NCBI RefSeq assembly: GCF_000383615.1
Contig: NZ_KB911592.1
Coordinates: forward strand, 62,001 to 126,000
Direction of reading: 5' to 3'
Source: Streptomyces canus 299MFChir4.1
GTDB lineage: Bacteria > Actinomycetota > Actinomycetes > Streptomycetales > Streptomycetaceae
Length of the DNA: 64,000 nucleotides
Numbering within the stretch: the first letter of the stretch is position 1; the number at the start of each line of letters is the position of its first letter. Under the pieces are notes generated by a model. That model was given only the letters and a program-made list of their open reading frames with translations. It had not been told where the DNA came from and did no database searches. Position numbers and translations under genes: made by a program. Shown here piece by piece: positions 53,361 to 62,220 of the stretch.

Positions 53361-54125
53361 TCACTCGTCCGTGTGCCGTGGCTGCCGCCCTTGTGTTCGT
53401 CGAGCGATCAGTACCTCGATACCGTCCAGGATCCGGGTCAGGCCGAAGTCCACGTCGTCGTCGCCGATGTCGTCGTCGTATTCGTTGTTCGTCATCATGG
53501 ACGCCAGAATGGGATATCCGTGCTCGTGCAGAAGCGGTTGAAGGAACCGTGCCACGGCGGCGGACTGAACCGGCGCCGCACTGCTGTTGCGCACGTCGCG
53601 GCGGGCACTGGCGATGCGCCGCGCGTAGCCGTCGAGCAGGAGCGCACACCCTAGCGATTCGGCAGTGCTCAGCCCGGCGCCGGTGAGCGCTTCCAGCAGG
53701 ACCTCTGTCCAGCGCAGCAGGTTCGGGGTCGCGGGCGCCCCGCGGATGGGCAGGTCGGGCAGCCATGGATGAGCTTCGCATCGCTCGATCATTGCCCTGG
53801 TCCAGGTGGCGGCCGCGGCTCGCCACTGGTCCGTACCGGTTTCCAGGTCCGGCGCCGGGCCCCACGCGGTCTCCGCGACGAGCACCAGCAGTTCGTCCCG
53901 CGAGCTGACGTACCGGTAGATCGCGTTGGCGGTGAGCCCCACCCGCTTGGCGATGTTCGGCATGGACAGAGCCGCGAAGCCGTCCGCGTCAGCCAGTGCG
54001 ACTGCCGCTTCGACGATTCCCTCAACGCTCTGCGAGGGCTTCCGGCCCAGTCGCCCCGTCTTGACGGGCAGTCCCCATGCCAGGGCGAGGCCGGGCGGGA
54101 GCTGCTCATCGTCACTTGTCGGCAT
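53361..54125 (-). CDS. TetR-family regulator (esterase-linked)
   Basis: 254 residues from ATG 54125 (GGAG upstream). HTH: IVEAAVALADADGFAALSMP, IAKRVGLTANAIYRYVSSRD. The C-terminal domain is of the TetR_C_1/ActR-like kind (LETGTDQWRAAAATWTRAMI). A highly acidic stretch (NNEYDDDIGDDDVDFG) lies near the C-terminus. Divergent from a carboxylesterase gene, with a perfect operator-like dyad between them, so autorepression and control of the esterase are expected. Confidence 0.92.
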   Translation of the reverse strand: MPTSDDEQLPPGLALAWGLPVKTGRLGRKPSQSVEGIVEAAVALADADGFAALSMPNIAKRVGLTANAIYRYVSSRDELLVLVAETAWGPAPDLETGTDQWRAAAATWTRAMIERCEAHPWLPDLPIRGAPATPNLLRWTEVLLEALTGAGLSTAESLGCALLLDGYARRIASARRDVRNSSAAPVQSAAVARFLQPLLHEHGYPILASMMTNNEYDDDIGDDDVDFGLTRILDGIEVLIARRTQGRQPRHTDE

Positions 54126-54170
54126 CGGTCATCTCCATGTCAGCCCAGGGGCATTGACTTCGTGCGCCCC

Positions 54171-54191
54171 TCACACTTTATATTAGTGTGA
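54171..54191. promoter_or_regulatory. Operator dyad for the divergent TetR/carboxylesterase pair
   Basis: TCACACT (54171-54177), seven AT bases (TTATATT), AGTGTGA (54185-54191): perfect 7-bp arms. The AT-rich centre supplies -10-like sequence in both directions. It is 46 bases from the TetR start and 28 from the esterase start. Confidence 0.8.
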
Positions 54192-54218
54192 CCCACACAC
54201 GAACTACTGAGGATGCGA

Positions 54219-55919
54219 ATGTCTGTGAATCCACTGGGCCAGGAACCCTCACCCACGACACGCAGGTCGCAGATCACGGTGCGGCCGCGCTTACGGACCC
54301 TGCTGACCGCTCTGCTCTGCGGCGCCATGATCAGCGGCGCAGCCGGATCGTCGGACGCGGCGCATCGCACCGACGGCGGCCAAGGCCGTCCTGCCACCGT
54401 GGTCAGGACGGACGCCGGCCTGGTCGAAGGCGGCCTCGGCACGGGCACCCGGATGTTCCAGGGCATCCCTTACGCCGCTCCGCCGGTCGGGCACCTGCGC
54501 TGGGCGTCGCCCCAGCCGGCCGCGTCCTGGGCAGGCGTACGGTCCGCCACCGAACCCGGCAACCGGTGTGCACAGGCAGCAGGGCTCATCGACCAGGCGA
54601 GCAGCACCGAGGACTGCCTCTACCTGAACGTCACCACGCCTGTGCGCAGCAGTGCCCGCGATCTGCCGGTGATGGTGTGGATCCACGGCAACGGCTTCAT
54701 CAACGGCGCCGGGAGCCTCTACGACGCACAACGCCTGGCCCGTACGGGCAACGTGATCGTGGTCAGCTTCAACTACCGGCTCGGCGTCTTCGGATTCCTC
54801 GGCCATCCCGCGCTCGACCACGGTCCGGCCAAGCACCTGTCGGGCAACTTCGGCCTGGAGGACCAGCAGGCCGCGTTGCGGTGGGTGCAGCGCAACGCGG
54901 CGGCATTCGGCGGCGACCCGGCGAACGTCACGCTCTTCGGCGAGTCGGCCGGCGGTACCAGCGTCTGCGCACATCTCGTGGCGCCGGGGTCAGCGGGCCT
55001 CTTCCACAAGGCGATCCTGCAAAGCGCCCAGTGCACGGGACGCACATGGTCACCGGGTCCGGCGACCTGGTTCCCGCTGCCGCGCGCGGAGCGCGAGCGG
55101 CACGGGCTTGACGTGGCGGCCAAGGTCGGCTGCTCCGACCGTCGGACAGCAGCGGCCTGTCTGCGCGCCGAACCCGTGGAGGAACTCGTCAAATGGTCCG
55201 ACTACGGACTCGGGTCCGGACCGACGGTCGGCGGTGGCGGTGGCGGTGGCGGTGGCGGCGTACTGCCCGTGAGTCCGGAACGGGCGTTCGCCACCGGTCA
55301 CTTCCGCCGGGTCCCCATCATCCAGGGAACGACCCGGGACGAACATCGCCTGTTCACCGCGGCCGTCGAAGCCGTGACCGGCGAGACGACGACCGACGCC
55401 GGCTACCGGCAGGAGATCCAGACACTTTTCGCGCCCGCCGACGCGGCCCGCGTCCTGGCCCGCTACCCCGCCGACCGCTTCCGATCCCCGGGTGAGGCGC
55501 TGTCCACCGTCGTCACCGACTGGGCCTGGGGTTGCACGGTCCTCGACCGGGACCGGACCCTGGACCGACACGTGCCGACCTACGCCTACGAGTTCGACGA
55601 CGACGAAGCTCCCTGGTTCAGCACCCTCAAGAAACCCAATTTCCCCACGGGGGCGTTCCACGGCAGCGAACTGCAGTACCTCTTCGACGACGAGCAGCTC
55701 CCCGGCCCGGCCACACCCGCTCAGCACCGACTCGCGGAGACGATGGTGCGTTACTGGGCCCGGTTCGCGTACACGGGCGACCCGAACGGCCACGGCGCGG
55801 CGCCCTGGCCCCGATTCGGAACCGGCCGGCACGTCCAGTCGCTGCAACCGGGCAAGACGGAACCGGCTGATCTCGCCCAGGAACACGACTGCGGTTTTTG
55901 GAAGACCATCGGCAGCTGA
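54219..55919 (+). CDS. Secreted type-B carboxylesterase
   Basis: 566 residues from ATG 54219 (GAGG six bases upstream; ATG 54213 is possible). Signal peptide: LRTLLTALLCGAMISGAAGS. Type-B features: FQGIPYAAPPVGHLRW, EDCLYLNVTTP, VWIHGNGFINGAGSL (oxyanion hole), nucleophile Ser243 in TLFGESAGGTSV, Glu in GTTRDEHRLF and His in GAFHGSELQYLF. A run of ten Gly interrupts the middle (about residue 338). It should hydrolyse ester bonds of small extracellular molecules. Controlled by the divergent TetR. Confidence 0.92.
   Translation: MSVNPLGQEPSPTTRRSQITVRPRLRTLLTALLCGAMISGAAGSSDAAHRTDGGQGRPATVVRTDAGLVEGGLGTGTRMFQGIPYAAPPVGHLRWASPQPAASWAGVRSATEPGNRCAQAAGLIDQASSTEDCLYLNVTTPVRSSARDLPVMVWIHGNGFINGAGSLYDAQRLARTGNVIVVSFNYRLGVFGFLGHPALDHGPAKHLSGNFGLEDQQAALRWVQRNAAAFGGDPANVTLFGESAGGTSVCAHLVAPGSAGLFHKAILQSAQCTGRTWSPGPATWFPLPRAERERHGLDVAAKVGCSDRRTAAACLRAEPVEELVKWSDYGLGSGPTVGGGGGGGGGGVLPVSPERAFATGHFRRVPIIQGTTRDEHRLFTAAVEAVTGETTTDAGYRQEIQTLFAPADAARVLARYPADRFRSPGEALSTVVTDWAWGCTVLDRDRTLDRHVPTYAYEFDDDEAPWFSTLKKPNFPTGAFHGSELQYLFDDEQLPGPATPAQHRLAETMVRYWARFAYTGDPNGHGAAPWPRFGTGRHVQSLQPGKTEPADLAQEHDCGFWKTIGS
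55230..55259 (+). repeat. GGC/GGT trinucleotide-type repeat inside the esterase gene
   Basis: Nine alternating GGC and GGT codons plus one more GGC encode ten glycines in a row within a surface loop. The repeat is expected to vary in length between strains by slippage in steps of three or six bases without loss of frame. Confidence 0.8.
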
Positions 55920-56109
55920 CGGCCGCTACGGCGGCTGTCCTCGGTGGGCGGCGGATGGGTTTGCGACAGCTCCCTCTCAGCGAACTTGAAGTCGTCCTCG
56001 CACGTCATGGCTCTCATCTGGGGTGATGCCTGCTAGCTTCGCGAGCTGATCCGAGGACCCGTATGCCTTCGGCATGGCGGGGCCGTGACTGCGAGGCGAG
56101 GGTGATGGC

Positions 56110-57243
56110 GTGAGGGAAGACGTGGAGAGGCCGGCCGGGGCTGCGCTCAAGCGCCGGAGTTTCCTGGCCACTACAGCCGTGGCCGCCGGTGCGCCGGTTA
56201 TCGCGGCGGCCGCACCGGCGTCGGCCACTGCGGGCCCCCACAGCGGACCACCTGAGCCGCCGCCGCTCGGTTGCGTGGCGCGACTGATGGCCGTCCCCGA
56301 GACCGGTCGCGGCGTCGACTGGCTCCGGTCGGCGCTTCAGGTCGCTGTGGAGCTGGAACTGTCCACCATCCCGCCGTACCTGTGCGGCTGGTGGTCCATC
56401 AAGGACCGCGGCTCGCAGGCCGCGCGACTGATCCGGCGCATCATCGACGACGAGATGTACCACCTGGGCGTGGTGTGCAACCTGCTCGTGGCCGTGGGCG
56501 GGCAGCCCCGGATCAGGGCGGCGGCGCCCAACTATCCCGGCCCGCTGCCCGGCGGCGTACGCGACGGCGTGACCGTGTACCTGTCGGGTCTCACCAAGTC
56601 CCTGGTGCACATGATGATGTCCATCGAGGCACCCGAGGAACCGCTCGCCCTCAGCGACAGTGCCACACATTCCGTCGGCGACTTCTACGGCGCCATGCTC
56701 GACGGTTTTCGGACCGTGGCCCCGCAGTTGTCGGCCCGCGGACAGCTGACCGCGCGCATCGGCTCCGACGATCTGCACCCGGTCGAGACCCTCCTCGACG
56801 TAGAGCGCTCCATCGACATCATCAGGGAGCAGGGCGAGGGCACGAGCAGTTCCCCGGCCGACTCCTTCACCAACGACCACCCGGCCCACTACTACGCCTT
56901 CGCCGAGATCTACCACGGACGGGAACTGCGCCAGACCGCCGATGGCTGGACGTTCACCGGAGCGCCCGTTCCCTTCCCGCACGCACGGCCCATGGCCCGG
57001 GTCCCGGCCGGCGGCTGGCCCCGGCCGTCGGCGCCGGTGCAGCGGCTCCTGGACAGGTTCGACAACACCTACACCACCGTGCTGAACTCCCTCGACGCGG
57101 CCTGGGCCGACGGCGGCCCCCGCGCCCTGGGCGCGGCCATCCACGCCATGCGTGCCCTGGAGGAGCCCGCGGTGCGGCTCATGGAGACCAAGATCCCCGG
57201 GACCCGGAGCACGTACGGCCCCCAGTTCCACCCGCGGTCCTAA
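56110..57243 (+). CDS. Tat-exported ferritin-like protein (VioB/iminophenyl-pyruvate dimer synthase type)
   Basis: 377 residues from GTG 56110. The N-terminus LKRRSFLATTAVAAGAPVIA is a twin-arginine signal with an alanine-rich cleavage region. The ferritin-like domain (pfam12902 type, about 70-250) has ALQVAVELELSTIPPYLCGW and IRRIIDDEMYHLGVVCNLLV, with the Glu...ExxH pairs of a di-iron helix bundle. A further YAFAEIYHGRELR provides a later Glu/His. Relatives include the ferritin-like half of VioB/RebD, yet here it stands alone and exported. Role outside the cell is unknown, perhaps metal-dependent oxidation. Confidence 0.8.
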   Translation: MREDVERPAGAALKRRSFLATTAVAAGAPVIAAAAPASATAGPHSGPPEPPPLGCVARLMAVPETGRGVDWLRSALQVAVELELSTIPPYLCGWWSIKDRGSQAARLIRRIIDDEMYHLGVVCNLLVAVGGQPRIRAAAPNYPGPLPGGVRDGVTVYLSGLTKSLVHMMMSIEAPEEPLALSDSATHSVGDFYGAMLDGFRTVAPQLSARGQLTARIGSDDLHPVETLLDVERSIDIIREQGEGTSSSPADSFTNDHPAHYYAFAEIYHGRELRQTADGWTFTGAPVPFPHARPMARVPAGGWPRPSAPVQRLLDRFDNTYTTVLNSLDAAWADGGPRALGAAIHAMRALEEPAVRLMETKIPGTRSTYGPQFHPRS

Positions 57244-57289
57244 CAGTGCTTCGTTAGGTGTAGGCGTTTGTTCTCACTACGGCGGCGGA

Positions 57290-57379
57290 CCACGTGGTCC
57301 GTCTACAAGCCCCGCTACGCGGCGTTCGAGTACATGCTCGACCAGCTCGGCGCCTCCCCCGAGGACTGGCCTGGGTGAA
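57290..57379 (+). pseudogene. Haloacid-dehalogenase-type HAD hydrolase fragment
   Basis: WSVYKPRYAAFEYMLDQLG followed by ASPEDW and a stop matches the segment of type II HAD hydrolases carrying the conserved Lys of motif III (YKPxxxxFE). Only about 28 residues are left. Confidence 0.5.
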
Positions 57380-57957
57380 CATCACCCCGGCCATCCGCGA
57401 GGCCTGGCCCGATGATCCGCACAGGGCGCCCCGCTGGGTCCACGCGTCCTCCGTGGGCGTGGACGTCCGCGGGGTCTACCCTCGATCGAACGAGTCTCGC
57501 CGGGTGTGGCCTCCCAGACACCCGTTTTGATCGTTTCCCCGCGAGCGGTGTCCTGGTCCCAGGTCTTGTCTTCAGGAGCGACATGCTCTGCCTTTCGTGG
57601 ATGTGACAACGACGGATCAGGAGCGGACGTACCAGGGGCCACCGGTCCAATCGAAGTCGTTGGTGTGCTGACCGTCCTCCGTTGCCATGGGCGTCGTGAC
57701 GACATGCCGATCACCGAAGGCGACCTGATCGGCAGCCTCGGCAAGCCCCGGATTCCGCTCCACCCCGCGCAGAGACACATGTGATCTGTCCGTTGAGAGC
57801 ACGACCCCAAGGCCCCTCTTCAGGCTGGACCTGTCCCACTCGCACGCACTCTTGGGCCTGCGGTGCAGATGCGCGCGCGTCCCGTGCCGAGGCTGCCCGC
57901 CCCGACACTGAGAGGGGTAAGTCAGTAGGGTGAGCGCACCAAAGCGAGGGAGGATCG
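57380..57957. other. Intergenic stretch with relics
   Basis: No intact gene. A plus frame after the HAD fragment reads VNITPAIREAWPDDPHRAPR and stops; a minus frame ending at 57617 reads HVVTTPMATEDGQHTNDFDW. Both look like ends of lost genes that I cannot name. The promoter of the MEDS gene lies at the right, with GGGAGGA before its start. Confidence 0.35.
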
Positions 57958-58740
57958 GTGAGAGCGGCGCGCACCCTGGCCACACTCGACGAGGCCGGCA
58001 CCGGTGATCACGTCTGTCAGCTGATGGGGCCGGCGGACGACCTCATGGACCGCAGCCGGGCCTTCGTGGCGGACGGGGCCCTGTTCGGCGACAAGGTGAT
58101 GATCGTCGGCCCGGCCATGGAGACGGCCGGCCAGTTCGCCCAGACCGTGCTCGACCCGGCCCGGCTCGACGGCCCCCTGATCACCGCGGTGCGCCGCGAA
58201 GCGGAGGCCGCCGGAAGGGAGGGGTACCGGTCGTTGCGCGTGCTGCACCACGTGACCCCCGGCGTCTGGCCCGAGGGCCCTGAGGAGCTGCTGCGCAGTG
58301 AGCTGGACCTGGAGGAGTTCGCCGCCGACAGCGGCGCCCTGGTGGTCTGCGCCTACCGCGGTGCCGAGTGGGGCGCTTCTGCACTGGAGGAAATCAGGTG
58401 TGTGCACCCCCACCACCTGGGCAGCCGTCCGGCATCGCCCGCATTCCAGGTGTACCGGACAGGAAAGGAAGGCTGGACGGTGAACGGGGTCATCGACGCC
58501 GAAGGCGCCGACGCTTTCGGTGCGGTCCTGTGCACGCTGCTCGCACAGAGCGCGACCGTGCGCCTGCTCTGCCACGCCCTGGAATTCTTCGACGCGGCCG
58601 CGATGGGCACTCTGGCCGACGCCTCCCGGCACCTTCCCGATCGCAAAGTCGTCCTGGAAGGCACGAACGACACGGTCCGGCTGGCATGGGAACTGTCCGG
58701 CTTCGCCGTCCCCTCGATTCCGGTGGTGATGGCGTCGTGA
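57958..58740 (+). CDS. MEDS-domain protein with C-terminal STAS-like domain
   Basis: 260 residues from GTG 57958 (GGGAGGA upstream). The MEDS sensory domain (about 10-160) starts TLDEAGTGDHVCQLMGPADD and includes GALFGDKVMIVGPAMETAGQ. The C-terminal 75 residues (NGVIDAEGADAFGAVLCTLL, LEFFDAAAMGTLADASRHLP, RKVVLEGTNDTVRLAWELSG) look like a STAS anti-anti-sigma fold, though the phosphorylatable Ser is replaced by Asp/Ala sequence. The gene overlaps the next one by four bases (GTGA). I infer a partner-switch pair: this protein is the antagonist of the following ATPase. Confidence 0.82.
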   Translation: MRAARTLATLDEAGTGDHVCQLMGPADDLMDRSRAFVADGALFGDKVMIVGPAMETAGQFAQTVLDPARLDGPLITAVRREAEAAGREGYRSLRVLHHVTPGVWPEGPEELLRSELDLEEFAADSGALVVCAYRGAEWGASALEEIRCVHPHHLGSRPASPAFQVYRTGKEGWTVNGVIDAEGADAFGAVLCTLLAQSATVRLLCHALEFFDAAAMGTLADASRHLPDRKVVLEGTNDTVRLAWELSGFAVPSIPVVMAS

Positions 58741-59696
58741 CCCTCCCTTCGCATTCCGACACTCCCACGTCGGCACAGGCCGGGTACCGGCACGAGCTGT
58801 ACCCGTACGCGGGCCGCGACGAGTTCCTGCAGGGCACCGTCGGCTTCATCCAGGAAGCCCTTGACGACGGTGAGGCGGTCGTGGTGGCCGTCCCCGAGGA
58901 CAAGGCGTCCCTGCTGCGCTCCGAGGTGCCCGAAGACGGCACCGTCCGCTACGTCGACACCAGCGCCGTGGCGCACCACCCGGGCCGGCTCATCGGAGCC
59001 TGGCAGGACTGGATCAAGGAGCATGCCGCAGGGGGCCGGCCCGTGCGCGGAATCGGCGAGTCCCCCTGGGACGAGGTACGCAGCCCGGCGCAGGCGGAAC
59101 AGCTGCGCTATCACGAGTGGCTGCTGAACAAGGCCTTCGCCGACGGCCCCGCCTGGTGGCTGCTGTGCCCCTACGACACCGCCGGTGACAACGCCGGCCT
59201 GGAGCAGCTGAGCCGCTGCCACCCCCAGATCCGCTCGGGCGGGCGCAGCACACCGTGCAAGGACTACGACCCGCAGGCTCCGTTCGACTTCGTTCAGCTG
59301 AGCCACCCGTGCGACCCCTACGAGGAATTCATCTACGCCAGCGGCGACCTGCCCGCCCTGCGGGAGAAGATCTCGGCCTGCGCCGAACAGCTCGGGCTCG
59401 CCGACCGCCGGCTGCGCGAGCTGCACCTGGCCGCCACCGAGATCGCCACCAACAGCATCCGCCACGGTGGCGGACACGGCACGCTGCGCACCTGGAGCGA
59501 GGACCAGCGGCTCGTGTGCGAGTTCCGCGACGCCGGCTACATCGCAAACCCCCTGGCGGGACGGCACAGGCCGACCAGCACCCAGGCCGGCGGCCGGGGC
59601 CTGTGGCTCGCCCACCAACTCTGCGACCTCGTCGAAATCCGCTCCACCCCCGACACCGGCACCACGATCCGCCTCCACACCAGCCTCACCGGCTGA
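58737..59696 (+). CDS. MEDS-domain anti-sigma-type histidine kinase (RsbA-like)
   Basis: 319 residues from GTG 58737, overlapping the upstream stop. MEDS domain at about 10-160: YRHELYPYAGRDEFLQGTVG, ALDDGEAVVVAVPEDKASLL. GHKL ATPase of the RsbW/SpoIIAB type at about 200-318: LRELHLAATEIATNSIRHGG (N box), CEFRDAGYIANPLAGRH (G1) and GGRGLWLAHQLCDLVEIRS (G2). No dimerisation His box is present, so it is a serine/threonine anti-sigma kinase, not a two-component kinase. It would bind a sigma factor or an anti-anti-sigma protein. No sigma gene is adjacent. Confidence 0.9.
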   Translation: MTLPSHSDTPTSAQAGYRHELYPYAGRDEFLQGTVGFIQEALDDGEAVVVAVPEDKASLLRSEVPEDGTVRYVDTSAVAHHPGRLIGAWQDWIKEHAAGGRPVRGIGESPWDEVRSPAQAEQLRYHEWLLNKAFADGPAWWLLCPYDTAGDNAGLEQLSRCHPQIRSGGRSTPCKDYDPQAPFDFVQLSHPCDPYEEFIYASGDLPALREKISACAEQLGLADRRLRELHLAATEIATNSIRHGGGHGTLRTWSEDQRLVCEFRDAGYIANPLAGRHRPTSTQAGGRGLWLAHQLCDLVEIRSTPDTGTTIRLHTSLTG

Positions 59697-59707
59697 CCAG
59701 GGCAGGT

Positions 59708-59870
59708 TCACCAAGGCAGGTTCCCGGATCGGTCGATGAACTGTCCCGTCGGCCCGTCCGGGCCGATCGTCGCCAGGGTCACGACGGACTCGGCGCCGTC
59801 GGCGACGCTGTGTCCGAGGCCGCCGGTGAAGTCGGTCGCGGTCTGCCCGGGGTCCACGGCCCAGCGCGGG
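59708..59870 (-). pseudogene. SDR oxidoreductase C-terminal fragment
   Basis: The minus frame reads AVDPGQTATDFTGGLGHSVA then ESVVTLATIGPDGPTGQFID and RSGNLPW with a stop. This is the end of a classical SDR after the catalytic Tyr-Lys. Upstream sequence (to about 59990) no longer aligns in one frame. The remaining gap to 60120 carries only the ligase promoter. Confidence 0.6.
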
Positions 59871-60120
59871 CATCCCGTGCACGGGCGCGCATCGACCTCA
59901 CCCACGTCCTCAACTTCCGCGCGACGGCGTACGCCGCGATCGCGTACTGCCCGAGGGCGGCCGGGACGGAGTCCTGATCGGATCAAACTGCGGCGTAGCC
60001 CCCAAGGTCGGGGGGCAGGTCCTGGGCGGCGCCCATGGTCGGCCACACCACCCAGGTCCGGCTGCTCCCCCAGAGGCGTCGACGGGAGGCATTGTCAGTG
60101 GTGCCCGTCAGGATGGCGGC

Positions 60121-62220
60121 ATGACGACACCCGTTGCGCAGATCGTGGATGCCGCTGCCTACGCCCAGGCGGTCGAGGACGCGGTCCAGGCCGCCACCGC
60201 CTACTACGAGGGCGGCACCTCTCCCCTGGATGACGACGCCTACGACCGGCTGGTGCGCGGCCTCGCCGTATGGGAGGCCGCACATCCGGACCAGGTGCTG
60301 CCGCACTCCCCCACGGGCAAGGTCGCCGGCGGCGCGGTCGAGGGCGATGTGCCGCACACGGTGGCGATGCTGAGTCTGGACAACGTGTTCTCGCCGGAGG
60401 AGTTCACGGCCTGGACCGACTCGCTGGCCCGCAGGGTGGGCCACGACCTCGCCCGGTTCAGTGTCGAGCCGAAGCTCGACGGGCTCGCCGTCGCGGCCCG
60501 ATACACCCGCGGCCGGCTGACGCGGCTGATCACCCGCGGCGACGGACTCGCCGGGGAGGACGTCTCGCACGCGATCGGCACCCTCGAAGGGCTGCCGGAG
60601 AAGCTGGACCAGCCGGTCACCGTGGAGGTGCGCGGCGAAGTCCTCATGACGACGGCCCAGTTCGAGCACGCCAACGAGGTGCGCACCGCGCACGGCGGGC
60701 AGCCCTTCGCCAATCCGCGCGGCGCGTCCGCGGGCACGCTGCGGGCCAAGGACCGCGCGTACACGGTGGCGATGACGTTCTTCGGCTATGGCCTGCTGCC
60801 CCTGGCCGACACCGGCGCCGAGCTCGCCGAGCGGCTGCACGGACTCGCGCACAGCGAGCTGATGGTCCTGGCCGCACGACTGGGGGTGCACACTCCTGCC
60901 GCCACCGCGGTCCCCGGGATCGTCGCCACGTCCGTGGAGGAGGTCTTGGAAAGGGTGCGGGAGATCGCCGCGCTACGCGCCGAGCTGCCCTTCGGGATCG
61001 ACGGCATCGTCATCAAGGCCGACCTGGCCGCCGACCAGCAGGCCGCGGGATCCGGATCGCGTGCGCCCCGCTGGGCGATCGCCTACAAGCTTCCCGCCGT
61101 GGAGAAGATCACCCGCCTGGTCGAGGTGGAGTGGAACGTGGGGCGCACCGGGATCATCGCGCCTCGCGGCGTCCTGGAGCCGGTGGAGATCGGGGGCGCC
61201 ACCATCACCTACGCCACCTTGCACAACCCGGCCGACATCACCCGCCGCGACCTGCGCCTGGGCGACCATGTCATGGTCCATCGCGCCGGCGACGTCATCC
61301 CGCGCATCGAGGCACCGGTCGCCCACCTGCGCACCGGCGACGAGCAGCCGATCGTGTTCCCCGAGGTGTGCCCCCGGTGCGGCTCCGCCATCGACACCAG
61401 CCAGGAGCGCTGGCGGTGCGAGCAGGGCCGTAACTGCCATCTGGTCGCCTCCCTGTCCTACGCCGCCGGCCGCGACCAGCTCGACATCGAGGGCCTGGGC
61501 GCCACCCGCATCGTGCAGCTCGTCGAGGCCGGCCTGGTGGCCGATCTCGCCGACCTTTTCACCCTCACCCGCGACCAACTCCTGGCGCTGGAGCGGATGG
61601 GCGCGACCAGCACCGACAATCTGCTCGCAGCGATCACCGCGGCCAAGGACCGTCCGCTGTCGCGGGTGCTGTGCGCGCTCGGGGTCCGCGGCACCGGCCG
61701 TTCCATGTCCCGCCGCATCGCCCGCCATTTCGCCACCATGGACAACGTCCGCTCCGCCGACGCCGAAACGATGCAGCAGGTCGAGGGCATCGGCCCCGAG
61801 AAGGCCCCTTCGATCGTCGCCGAACTCACCGAACTCGCCCCGCTCATCGACAAACTCACGGCGGCAGGGGTGAACATGACCGAACCCGGCGCGACCCCGC
61901 CGCCGCCCGCGGCGGGCGACACCGACGCCGCTGCCGCTGCCGCTGCCGGCGGCACGGATGCGGCGGCCGGGCCGCTGGCCGGGATGACGGTTGTGGTCAC
62001 CGGCGCGATGACCGGCGCACTGGAGAAACTCAGCCGCAACCAGATGAACGAACTGATCGAACGCGCCGGCGGCCGCTCCTCCTCCAGCGTCTCCAAGAAG
62101 ACCACCCTGGTCGTGGCCGGGGAGGGCGCGGGATCCAAGCGGGCCAAGGCCGAAGACCTCGGCATCCGCCTGGCCACCCCGGAGGAATTCGCCGCCCTGG
62201 TCGCCGACTTCACGAACTGA
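60121..62220 (+). CDS. NAD-dependent DNA ligase
   Basis: 699 residues from ATG 60121. Domains in order: Ia/adenylation with Lys118 in SVEPKLDGLAVAARY, EVRGEVLMTTAQFE, NPRGASAGTLRAKD and GIDGIVIKADLA; OB fold (VEWNVGRTGIIAPRGVLEPV); zinc finger (CPRCG and CEQGRNC); helix-hairpin-helix region; an Ala-rich linker (DTDAAAAAAAGGTDAAAG); and a C-terminal BRCT domain (GMTVVVTGAMTGALEKL). All catalytic parts are present. Its surroundings of fragments and accessory genes suggest that it may be a second ligase besides the housekeeping copy, but that cannot be tested here. Confidence 0.95.
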   Translation: MTTPVAQIVDAAAYAQAVEDAVQAATAYYEGGTSPLDDDAYDRLVRGLAVWEAAHPDQVLPHSPTGKVAGGAVEGDVPHTVAMLSLDNVFSPEEFTAWTDSLARRVGHDLARFSVEPKLDGLAVAARYTRGRLTRLITRGDGLAGEDVSHAIGTLEGLPEKLDQPVTVEVRGEVLMTTAQFEHANEVRTAHGGQPFANPRGASAGTLRAKDRAYTVAMTFFGYGLLPLADTGAELAERLHGLAHSELMVLAARLGVHTPAATAVPGIVATSVEEVLERVREIAALRAELPFGIDGIVIKADLAADQQAAGSGSRAPRWAIAYKLPAVEKITRLVEVEWNVGRTGIIAPRGVLEPVEIGGATITYATLHNPADITRRDLRLGDHVMVHRAGDVIPRIEAPVAHLRTGDEQPIVFPEVCPRCGSAIDTSQERWRCEQGRNCHLVASLSYAAGRDQLDIEGLGATRIVQLVEAGLVADLADLFTLTRDQLLALERMGATSTDNLLAAITAAKDRPLSRVLCALGVRGTGRSMSRRIARHFATMDNVRSADAETMQQVEGIGPEKAPSIVAELTELAPLIDKLTAAGVNMTEPGATPPPPAAGDTDAAAAAAAGGTDAAAGPLAGMTVVVTGAMTGALEKLSRNQMNELIERAGGRSSSSVSKKTTLVVAGEGAGSKRAKAEDLGIRLATPEEFAALVADFTN

